From JAUSNA01 sp964511965 (GTDB lineage Bacteria; Patescibacteriota; Microgenomatia; Levybacterales; GWA1-39-11), in assembly GCA_964511965.1 (NCBI GenBank), contig CAZEGF010000008.1, forward strand, positions 11,493 to 75,492: a stretch of DNA of 64,000 nucleotides, written 5' to 3'. The notes under the pieces were generated by a model. The model was not told the DNA's origin, ran no database searches, and saw nothing but the letters and a program-made list of their open reading frames with translations. The translations under genes and the position numbers were made by a program. Positions 16,777 through 22,534 of the stretch are shown piece by piece (the first letter of the stretch is position 1; every line of letters starts with the position of its first letter).

Positions 16777-17430
16777 ATGAAAAATAAAGAGTTCTTTTTT
16801 AAAGATAGATTAACTGATTCTCAAATTGAGAAGTTCAAACTATTTGAAAATGAGGAGCTTATTTTTGCATGTCGCGAGCATTGGTTACCCCTAGTATTTA
16901 GACTTCTACAAACGTTTTTATTAGGTATTTTCATGGCAGCGGCTTGTTCTTCAATATTTATTCTACTCATCCATAATATAGTTCTTGCAGCAAGTGCATT
17001 TTTCCTAGTCATGCTTATTACGGGAATGATATCAGTGAGAGTATTAGTGCATTGGAGTTTTCATATGTATATCGCAACAAATAAACAGATCATAGAAGTT
17101 CATTATAATCCGTTAATTTCTCACGCTATAAATTCTGTACTTTTAGATCAAATTAGATGCACTGAAATAGATGTTGAGATGTATGGGATAATACCTGAAC
17201 TATTAGGAATTGGGAATGTGGAGATAACTTTTGATAGACCAACACACAAAGAAGAATTTATTATTAAAGATATTCGCTCGCCTCGAACAATAGCAAATCT
17301 ATTGTCAGCGCAAATTCATCAAGTTGGTAATTCGAATCGTCAACAAACTATCCAGCCTCTTTGGGCTCGAGAACTCAAAACCAATAAATATCGCTTTATA
17401 GGCGATGTTAATTATGGATATTCAAGCTAA
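16777..17430 (+). CDS. Membrane protein with a bacterial PH-like domain
   Basis: About 217 residues. Two adjacent membrane helices at roughly residues 40-95 are followed by a soluble domain with YIATNKQIIEVHYNPL and the GIGNVEITFDRPTHKEEFIIKDIRSP pattern of bacterial PH (YdbT/bPH_2) domains. Function is unknown. The ATG at 16777 is taken as start; an in-frame TTG at 16756 would add 7 residues and has a GGGG element upstream, so the start is uncertain. The end overlaps the next small ORF by 26 bp. Confidence 0.65.
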   Translation: MKNKEFFFKDRLTDSQIEKFKLFENEELIFACREHWLPLVFRLLQTFLLGIFMAAACSSIFILLIHNIVLAASAFFLVMLITGMISVRVLVHWSFHMYIATNKQIIEVHYNPLISHAINSVLLDQIRCTEIDVEMYGIIPELLGIGNVEITFDRPTHKEEFIIKDIRSPRTIANLLSAQIHQVGNSNRQQTIQPLWARELKTNKYRFIGDVNYGYSS

Positions 17431-17647
17431 TCTTATGAATGCAATAATTACAACAATTAAAATCATTTTTTTACTAGCAGGAGGAATTATTGCTCTCATA
17501 CATTATTTTCAAATTAAAGAGGCAAATAAAATGGAGAGAAAAATGAGCATAACTCTTCCTGCTGCAGTCCATTTTAGTATGACAGTTCAACTTGTGGTTT
17601 CCTTGATATTTGTTTTTGCCTCAACTATTTATCTTTTTATTTTCTAA
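17405..17647 (+). CDS. Small two-helix membrane protein
   Basis: An 80-residue protein with two hydrophobic helices (about residues 13-33 and 55-78) separated by a charged loop (KEANKMERK). It resembles small membrane proteins commonly found in CPR genomes; no function is assigned. It overlaps the PH-like gene, suggesting translational coupling. Confidence 0.6.
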   Translation: MLIMDIQANLMNAIITTIKIIFLLAGGIIALIHYFQIKEANKMERKMSITLPAAVHFSMTVQLVVSLIFVFASTIYLFIF

Positions 17648-17691
17648 TAGTTTGCCTTGAAGTTTGTATAAAATCTCTCTAAAATAGGAGA

Positions 17692-18063
17692 GTGAAAAAT
17701 TATCTCCGCAGAATTACCGGGTTATTACCGAAAAATGGACAACTTGCTTATAGATTATCAAGTTTTTTCTTTTTGTTATTTCTAATTTTAGCAGGGATTT
17801 TGCTTCAAACACTCGTGTTTTTGAATGATAAAACAGTATCTGCAAAGCTCCAATTTGAAAGTCGCGGTAAAGATTTTGAATATTGGAGTAGTGTTGCGAA
17901 GCAATATCCAAGTATCCCGGATGTTTTATATAATGCTTCACTTAGTGCATTAAATGATAATAAGAAAAAAGAAGCTACTGAGTATATTGATAAAGCGTTA
18001 CAAATTGATCCATTATTTAGAAAAGCACAGGAATTAAAAAGTGAAATTAATGAACGTGGGTAA
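17692..18063 (+). CDS. Membrane-anchored TPR-like protein
   Basis: A 123-residue protein starting at GTG. It has a basic N-terminus, one membrane helix at about 25-47 (FFLLFLILAGILLQTLV), then an extracytoplasmic helical region with the TPR-like pattern PDVLYNASLSALNDNKKKEATEYIDKAL. It probably mediates protein contacts at the membrane (inference). It ends 4 bp before the convergent rplY stop. Confidence 0.6.
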   Translation: MKNYLRRITGLLPKNGQLAYRLSSFFFLLFLILAGILLQTLVFLNDKTVSAKLQFESRGKDFEYWSSVAKQYPSIPDVLYNASLSALNDNKKKEATEYIDKALQIDPLFRKAQELKSEINERG

Positions 18064-18067
18064 GTAA

Positions 18068-18781
18068 TTATTCTGATGCTTTTTCAGCATCAGCGGATTC
18101 TTCTTTTGATTCATCCTCTGCTTCGGTAGTTTCTCCTTCAGCTCCTTTTTCCCCTTCTGCGGTTGTTTCTTCTGAAGCAGCTTCAGCTGCGGCTTCTTCT
18201 TCAGCAGCAAGTTCTTCTGCTTCTTCGCTTACGAGTTCAGCGATTCTAAATACCATTTCAGTTGGTTCCGCTAATATTCCAACGCCAGTAGGCGCTTTAA
18301 GATCAGCAATAGTTAGACTGTCATCAATCTGAGAAAGACCTTCGATATTTATTTCAATGTGTTCAGGTAGATCAGCTGGAAGTGCTTCCACCTCAACTTC
18401 AGATAGTGATTGCAATAAGACTCCAATTTTGTCCGCTACAGCTTTTGGTTCACCAACGCCAACAATTGGAATTGTAGCCTTAACTTTTTCTTTAAGATTT
18501 ACTTTGAAGAAATCAGCATGAAGAGGAGTATGTGTAATTGGTTGAATATGTATATTTTGTATAAGAACAGGATGTGTTTCATTACCAACTGTAAGATCTA
18601 CAAGACCAGTCTCATGAACTTGGTTGTATACTTTTTGAAAGTCTTTTAAAGGGAGTTGTAGGGAAGTTGACTTAATTCCCTTTCCAAACATATTGGCAGG
18701 AAGTATCCCTTCACGTCTTAAAAACTTCACTTTTTTACCTGTAATTGTCCTTTTTTCTGCCGTTAATGCTTCTCTTTTCAT
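18068..18781 (-). CDS. rplY: 50S ribosomal protein L25 (CTC/TL5 long form)
   Basis: Binds 5S rRNA. The N-terminal L25 domain runs from LTAEKRTITGKKVKFLRREGILPANMFGKG; the C-terminal TL5/CTC domain follows at about residues 95-185. The last 50 residues are an Ala/Glu-rich acidic tail. The total of 237 residues fits the CTC form. A -10-like TAGAAT lies 8 nt before the ATG. Confidence 0.92.
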   Translation of the reverse strand: MKREALTAEKRTITGKKVKFLRREGILPANMFGKGIKSTSLQLPLKDFQKVYNQVHETGLVDLTVGNETHPVLIQNIHIQPITHTPLHADFFKVNLKEKVKATIPIVGVGEPKAVADKIGVLLQSLSEVEVEALPADLPEHIEINIEGLSQIDDSLTIADLKAPTGVGILAEPTEMVFRIAELVSEEAEELAAEEEAAAEAASEETTAEGEKGAEGETTEAEDESKEESADAEKASE

Positions 18782-18827
18782 ATTTGACTATTCTACTAAA
18801 GGAAGCTTGAAAACACAAGTGCACTCA

Positions 18828-18856
18828 TTGCATTTGAACCTAGCAAAAGGTATAAT
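18828..18856 (+). promoter_or_regulatory. Promoter of the initiator tRNA gene
   Basis: TTGCAT (18828-18833), a 17-nt spacer and TATAAT (18851-18856), ending 10 bp before the tRNA at 18867. The predicted transcript therefore has only a few leader bases. Confidence 0.65.
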
Positions 18857-18866
18857 ACTACAACTA

Positions 18867-18936
18867 CGCGGGGTAGTGTACGGCTGCACAGGAGGCTCAT
18901 AATCTCCTAGATAAGGTTCAACTCCTTACTCCGCAA
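18867..18936 (+). tRNA. Initiator tRNA-Met (CAT)
   Basis: A full cloverleaf can be folded: acceptor CGCGGGG with CTCCGCA, anticodon loop CTCATAA, T-arm TAAGG-TTCAACT-CCTTA. Position 1 is C opposite A72, the unpaired end that marks bacterial initiator tRNAs. The usual three G-C pairs at the base of the anticodon stem are absent: the stem is GGAGG/TCTCC, so pairs 29-31 are A-T, G-C and G-T. The D-loop is short. CCA is not encoded. The 3' end is repeated twice downstream at 48-bp intervals. Confidence 0.88.
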
Positions 18937-19039
18937 CAAAATTCGAAGAATTTTGGGGAGGAGCAAACTCTGTTTACTCCGCAACACATTCGGCAAGCTC
19001 AGTGTCAGGAGCAAGATTTTCTTACTCCGCAACAAAATT
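18926..19039 (+). repeat. 48-bp tandem repeat built on the tRNA 3' end
   Basis: TTACTCCGCAACA occurs at 18926 (inside the tRNA 3' end), 18974 and 19022, a spacing of exactly 48 bp each time. Copies one and three agree over 19 nt (18925-18943 and 19021-19039). The segments between contain GGAGCAAAC and GGAGCAAG, which can pair with GTTTACTCC and CTTACTCC of the following copy, giving a chain of hairpins. The unit lies between the tRNA and the convergent divIC-like gene. Confidence 0.75.
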
Positions 19040-19388
19040 AGAAAAACAATCTCCACCATTGTTCCCAATTGGGTGAATTATCAATTTGTATTTCCACTGA
19101 CTTTTTATCAATTTGGGGTGGAGCAAGTACGATATGTTCTCCAGGCTTTACCATCCCAAGCTTTTCTCTTGCTTCATTTTCAACAAATTGCTGCGTATTT
19201 ACAAAATAGAGCTGTTGTTTTAAAAATTGCTTTTTTTGCTTCTCTTCTTGCTCTTTTGCTTTTAAAGTAGTTACTATACGACTATTTTGCCTCAAAGTTA
19301 GAATTGACCCAATTATATTCCTAATAATTAAGAGTAAGGATAATGCAATAAAAGTTAGGATTATGGTTTTTGTGTTGACAACGCGCAT
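19038..19388 (-). CDS. FtsB/DivIC-like septum formation protein
   Basis: A 116-residue bitopic cell division protein. It has a short N-terminus, one membrane helix at about 8-30, then a coiled coil (about 33-66) and the family signature FVENEAREKLGMVKPGE (about 68-84) before an Asn/Trp-rich tail. FtsB/DivIC works with FtsL and FtsQ in the divisome. It is transcribed divergently from xer; TATAAT lies 10 nt upstream of the ATG. Confidence 0.82.
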   Translation of the reverse strand: MRVVNTKTIILTFIALSLLLIIRNIIGSILTLRQNSRIVTTLKAKEQEEKQKKQFLKQQLYFVNTQQFVENEAREKLGMVKPGEHIVLAPPQIDKKSVEIQIDNSPNWEQWWRLFF

Positions 19389-19451
19389 GTTTACTGATAT
19401 TATAGGCTCAAATTAAATTTAGGAACAAGGCTTTTGTGTTCAAAAATTATT

Positions 19452-20318
19452 ATGACCAACGTTTTACGTCTCAGGGACGCTCATGGAAAATTCCAGGACT
19501 TCCTCAAAACTAAGAATCGAGCGTCCGCAACCATATTAGCATATGGCAAAGATATCGAGCAATTGATTGAGTTTCTCGAAGCATTGGAAAAAAACAACAT
19601 TCACGAGATTAATGGAACGGATATCCAAGCATTTCTAACTAAGCTAAAAAACGAAGGATATACCCCAAAATCTCTATCAAGAAAACTTAATTCCACAAGA
19701 ACATTTTATAGATATTTAAAGGTTAATGAATTTGTAACCGACGACCCTTCATTGCTAGTGGAACACCCTAAATATGAGCTCAATCCTCCAAGAATGTTGT
19801 CTCCGCTAGAATATAGAGCATTAAGAGATGCAGCTTCAGTTGACTCAAGAATTTACGCTATTATTGAGGTACTCCTCCAAACTGGTATTAGGATTGGAGA
19901 GCTTGCAAACCTTAGAGTAGAAGATATTAATGACAATGCTCTTCATATTCGAACCTATGAAGGACATGAAGCTCGAGAAGTACCACTTAATAGACGTGCT
20001 AAAGAAGCGTTAAAAAGATATATGGAAACACGGGCAAAAACAGAGGACACGCACGTTTTTGTAACCAAAACTGGGAGACCATTTTTAGTAAGAAATATTA
20101 GAGATGCAGTTGAAAGATACTTCAAAAAAGCCGGAATTGAAGATGTTAAGATTAATGATCTTCGACATACTTTTGTCGCACATCACCTCAAAAATGGAGT
20201 CTCACTTGTGTTTCTGTCTCGCGTTTTAGGACACAAAAGACTCTCTTCAACAGAGCGATATTTGCAATACGTTAAAGACTACAAGTCCGGTGAGGCTACC
20301 TCTCTTCAAGAACTTTAA
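19452..20318 (+). CDS. xerD: Tyrosine recombinase XerC/XerD
   Basis: Resolves chromosome dimers or integrates DNA. It has about 288 residues, with an N-terminal SAM-like core-binding domain (FLKTKNRASATILAYGKDIEQL) and a catalytic domain. Catalytic residues are visible: Arg in TGIRIGE, the HxxR block LRHTFVAHH, the late His in LGHKRLSS, and Tyr in STERYLQY. Length and full motif set fit a housekeeping Xer. An in-frame TTG at 19434 would add 6 residues; the ATG at 19452 is used here. It lies near the repeated tRNA 3' end, but no integrated element is evident. Confidence 0.88.
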   Translation: MTNVLRLRDAHGKFQDFLKTKNRASATILAYGKDIEQLIEFLEALEKNNIHEINGTDIQAFLTKLKNEGYTPKSLSRKLNSTRTFYRYLKVNEFVTDDPSLLVEHPKYELNPPRMLSPLEYRALRDAASVDSRIYAIIEVLLQTGIRIGELANLRVEDINDNALHIRTYEGHEAREVPLNRRAKEALKRYMETRAKTEDTHVFVTKTGRPFLVRNIRDAVERYFKKAGIEDVKINDLRHTFVAHHLKNGVSLVFLSRVLGHKRLSSTERYLQYVKDYKSGEATSLQEL

Positions 20319-20348
20319 TTTTTTCTGTATTTGTGACATAGTAGAATC

Positions 20349-20852
20349 ATGGACCACCATTCCTATTCTGATGTCAAAACACTTATTTCCTGGTCAGCTC
20401 CCGGTAGACCTTTTCGTAAAAGAAGCAGAGAATTCTTTTATACGGGAATTCTACTAGTTTTTCTTATTGAGGTCATTTTATTTATTTTCTCTGAATATTT
20501 ACTCATGTTTGTAGTAGCAACTCTTTATTTTTTTTCAATTGCACTCGCAACAGTTCCACCTCAAAATTTTCATTACCGGATTAGTACTCAGGGCATAAAA
20601 GTAGAAGACCATTTCTTCATATGGGAAGAACTGTACGATTTTTATTTTAAGAAAATTGAGGGGGTTGAGGTTCTTATAGTACGCACAAAAAACATGTTAC
20701 CGGGGGAGTTGAAAATTTCTTTAGGTGAAGTACCAATGGATCACGTCAGACGTGTCTTGATAGGCTACTTGCCCTATAGGGAGGTTGTAAAATCATCATT
20801 TATGGATAGAAGTGGTGACTGGTTAGCGCATAATTTCCCCCTTGAACATTAG
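20349..20852 (+). CDS. Membrane protein with a PH-like soluble part, hypothetical
   Basis: A 167-residue protein with two closely spaced membrane helices at about 33-75 followed by a soluble beta-rich domain (ISTQGIKVEDHFFIWEELYDFYFKK). The layout resembles a shorter relative of the PH-like gene at 16777. Function is unknown. It ends 37 bp before the tRNA cluster. Confidence 0.6.
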   Translation: MDHHSYSDVKTLISWSAPGRPFRKRSREFFYTGILLVFLIEVILFIFSEYLLMFVVATLYFFSIALATVPPQNFHYRISTQGIKVEDHFFIWEELYDFYFKKIEGVEVLIVRTKNMLPGELKISLGEVPMDHVRRVLIGYLPYREVVKSSFMDRSGDWLAHNFPLEH

Positions 20853-20889
20853 TTTTATAGGTCATTTTGTTTTATAATACACCAAGCAT

Positions 20890-20962
20890 GCACTCGTAGC
20901 TCAATGGATAGAGCACTGGATTGCGGATCCAGAGGTTGGTGGTTCGACCCCACTCGGGTGCG
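20890..20962 (+). tRNA. tRNA-Arg (GCG)
   Basis: A complete cloverleaf: acceptor GCACTCG/CGGGTGC, D-stem GCTC/GAGC, anticodon stem CTGGA/TCCAG with loop TTGCGGA, T-arm GGTGG-TTCGACC-CCACT. The anticodon GCG reads CGC; most bacteria instead use an inosine-modified ACG tRNA for this box. A TATAAT box lies just upstream (20873-20878). CCA is not encoded. Confidence 0.9.
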
Positions 20963-20979
20963 CATCGAAGGGAGTAATT

Positions 20980-21025
20980 GGAGGGTTCGCATGAAATTTT
21001 CAAAGCAAAGAAAATATTCTGCGAA
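20980..21025 (+). repeat. Partial 5' copy of tRNA-Ser with a complementary segment
   Basis: GGAGGGTTCGCAT (20980-20992) is identical to the first 13 nt of the tRNA-Ser gene at 21035. TGCGAA (21020-21025) can pair with TTCGCA in this copy (20986-20991) or with the same bases in the tRNA (21041-21046). The first pairing encloses an A/T-rich stem extension. Confidence 0.7.
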
Positions 21026-21034
21026 TTAGTATCT

Positions 21035-21119
21035 GGAGGGTTCGCATAGTGGCCAATTGCACGAGTTTCGAAAACTCGAGGGATTCGTCCCTCCACAGGT
21101 TCAAATCCTGTACCCTCCG
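21035..21119 (+). tRNA. tRNA-Ser (CGA)
   Basis: A class II tRNA with a long variable arm (AGGGATTCGTCCCT). Acceptor GGAGGGT/ACCCTCC, anticodon stem CGAGT/ACTCG with loop TTCGAAA, T-loop TTCAAAT. The anticodon CGA reads TCG. CCA is not encoded. The first 13 nt are duplicated 55 bp upstream. Confidence 0.9.
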
Positions 21120-21126
21120 CAAGCCG

Positions 21127-21152
21127 GCCCTTGTTAGCAAAGCTTGCAAGGG
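21127..21152 (+). repeat. Partial 5' copy of tRNA-Arg(CCG) with a complementary segment
   Basis: GCCCTTGTTAG (21127-21137) copies the tRNA-Arg start GCCCTTGTAG with one added T. CAAGGG (21147-21152) pairs either with this copy (stem CCCTTG/CAAGGG plus AGC/GCT) or with CCCTTG at 21162-21167, the tRNA's own 5' acceptor strand. Confidence 0.7.
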
Positions 21153-21160
21153 TAAGAATT

Positions 21161-21232
21161 GCCCTTGTAGTCTAATGGATAGAATGCGGGATTCCGGATC
21201 CTGTGATGCGGGTTCGACTCCCGCCGGGGGCG
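21161..21232 (+). tRNA. tRNA-Arg (CCG)
   Basis: Acceptor GCCCTTG/CGGGGGC (two G-T pairs), anticodon stem CGGGA/TCCTG with loop TTCCGGA, T-arm GCGGG-TTCGACT-CCCGC. The D-stem is weak (GTCT against GAAT, one mismatch). The anticodon CCG reads CGG. The upstream duplication could sequester its 5' strand. Confidence 0.87.
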
Positions 21233-21293
21233 CACATTAAAGACGAGTTTATGGTAGATAGTTGTTAGTTTATAGCTTAATACAAAAATTGTT

Positions 21294-21334
21294 TTTAACT
21301 ACAAACTACTGACTACAAACTATAAACTAACTAA
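21294..21334 (+). repeat. Heptamer tandem repeat before tRNA-Ser(GGA)
   Basis: Degenerate 7-nt units around ACAAACT (ACAAACT, ACTGACT, ACAAACT, ATAAACT) end directly at the tRNA. The segment TTAGTTTATAG near 21269 is its inverted counterpart, so the whole stretch can fold into a hairpin. Confidence 0.65.
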
Positions 21335-21418
21335 GGAGGAGTCGGATAGCGGTCCATTCCACATGCTTGGAAAGTATGCGTGCGCAAGCACTCGCGAGTT
21401 CGAATCTCGCCTCCTCCG
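21335..21418 (+). tRNA. tRNA-Ser (GGA)
   Basis: A class II tRNA: acceptor GGAGGAG/CTCCTCC, anticodon stem CATGC/GTATG with loop TTGGAAA, long variable arm (GTGCGCAAGCAC), T-arm GCGAG-TTCGAAT-CTCGC. The anticodon GGA reads TCC and TCT. Unlike its neighbours it has no copied 5' end upstream. Confidence 0.9.
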
Positions 21419-21465
21419 CAAGAATTTGGTACAATAACAGGCTAGTAATTTAAAGAAGTAGACAT

Positions 21466-21508
21466 GGCTGGAGAGCTCGGCTGGTTCGAGCACAGCATTC
21501 AGCGCTCA
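21466..21508 (+). pseudogene. Detached 5' half of a tRNA-Met copy
   Basis: The first 23 nt are identical to the start of the tRNA at 21530; the similarity then continues with small gaps through the anticodon-stem region (AGCAC, GCATTCA) and ends in GCGC. No matching 3' half follows directly. Instead an intact tRNA follows, then a 3'-half copy downstream. Confidence 0.7.
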
Positions 21509-21529
21509 TTTACAATTTGCAGATTTTTT

Positions 21530-21607
21530 GGCTGGAGAGCTCGGCTGGTTCGTAGCACCGCATTCATAACGCGGCGGTCGTGGGTTCAAACCCCACTCCA
21601 GCTACCA
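21530..21607 (+). tRNA. tRNA-Met (CAT), probably elongator
   Basis: Acceptor GGCTGGA/TCCAGCT (a G-T pair at position 1), D-arm GCT/AGC, anticodon loop TTCATAA, T-arm GTGGG-TTCAAAC-CCCAC, and an encoded CCA end, the only one among these tRNAs. A tRNA-Ile with a modified CAT anticodon is the alternative; overall similarity to elongator tRNA-Met favours Met. It is flanked by an imperfect inverted repeat, 21507-21523 and 21611-21627 (16 of 17 bases complementary). Confidence 0.83.
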
Positions 21608-21623
21608 ATTTCTGCAAATTGAA

Positions 21624-21720
21624 AATGTAACGCATCGGTCGAGGGGACAACCTTTTTGTGAGAAGCAAAATAGGGAAGGTTCTGAGCGTAAGCGAAGGTT
21701 CTTAACCCCACTCCAGCTAC
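21624..21720 (+). pseudogene. Interrupted 3' half of a tRNA-Met copy
   Basis: It begins with TGTAACGC and CGGTCG, matching the 3' side of the anticodon arm and variable region. After about 60 nt of unrelated sequence come GGTTCTTAACCCC and CTCCAGCTAC, matching the T-arm and 3' acceptor strand (21706-21720 identical to the real gene). With 21466-21508 it makes a split tRNA whose middle holds the intact gene. Confidence 0.6.
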
Positions 21721-21746
21721 TATTTTTTAGTAGTTTATATCTTCAC

Positions 21747-22532
21747 ATGAACACTCAACCAATTGGAGTTTTTGATTCGGGGGTAGGGGGACTCTCAATA
21801 CTATTAGAAATTCAAAAACTGTTGCCCAATGAAACCTCAATTTTTGTAGCAGATCAGGCTTACGTTCCATACGGACGAAAATCTAAAGAAGAATTGATCG
21901 AAAGAGTTGGAAAAATTATGGATTTTTTTGTAAAAAATGAGGTAAAAGCAGTTGTTGTTGCATGTAATACGGCAACTGTTTACACAATCGATGAAATGAG
22001 AAAAAAATACAATATTCCCATAATAGGAACAGTTCCGGTTATAAAAGTTATAGCCAGAATGACAAGAGCAGGTAAAACAGCTGTTTTTTCAACACCTGCA
22101 ACTGCAAAAAGCCCATATCTAGCAAAACTGATTGAAGAATTTGCGCCTAATATAGTTGTTGAAAAAGTAGGTGGGTCAAATCTGGAAGAATTGATTGAAA
22201 ATGGGAACATTAATGATCCGGCTATTTTAGAGAGATTAAAATTTCATTTACTGCCACTTGTAAAAGACGGAGTAGACGCAATCGCCCTCGGTTGCACTCA
22301 TTACCCTTTTTTAAAGGAAAAAATTAAAAGAGTCGTTGGTTCCAAGGTAAAAATTGTCGATTCCGGTGGAGCAGTTGCTAGAAGATTGGCGTTCGTTTTG
22401 GAGCATGAAAAAATTCTTTCTCAGCAAAAAGGACAGGATTTATATTACACTACTGGAGACAAAGAGAAATTTGAGAAAGTAGCAAGCGAACTAACAAAAA
22501 AGGAAATTACAGCAGAACATGTTAATTTATAA
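21747..22532 (+). CDS. murI: Glutamate racemase
   Basis: Interconverts L- and D-glutamate for peptidoglycan. At 261 residues it is standard length. N-terminal IGVFDSGVGGLS carries the substrate-binding Asp/Ser. The two catalytic cysteines are in VACNTAT (about residue 73) and LGCTHYP (about 183). It is followed 2 bp later by murD, so two consecutive wall-precursor steps (D-Glu synthesis and its addition) are encoded together. Confidence 0.95.
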   Translation: MNTQPIGVFDSGVGGLSILLEIQKLLPNETSIFVADQAYVPYGRKSKEELIERVGKIMDFFVKNEVKAVVVACNTATVYTIDEMRKKYNIPIIGTVPVIKVIARMTRAGKTAVFSTPATAKSPYLAKLIEEFAPNIVVEKVGGSNLEELIENGNINDPAILERLKFHLLPLVKDGVDAIALGCTHYPFLKEKIKRVVGSKVKIVDSGGAVARRLAFVLEHEKILSQQKGQDLYYTTGDKEKFEKVASELTKKEITAEHVNL

Positions 22533-22534
22533 CT

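Noticed and set aside
18926..20318. Integrated element: tRNA 3' repeats beside a tyrosine recombinase
   Set aside because: The 48-bp units enclose no cargo, and the recombinase looks like a housekeeping Xer; there are no phage or plasmid genes between repeats.
20872..21240. Short ORFs over the tRNA cluster
   Set aside because: They cover tRNA genes on both strands and have no protein-like features.
21294..21334. Short repeats resembling a CRISPR array
   Set aside because: The unit is 7 nt and tandem without spacers; no cas genes are present.
21509..21623. Group I intron in a tRNA
   Set aside because: The insert is essentially another tRNA plus an inverted repeat and is too short for the conserved intron core.
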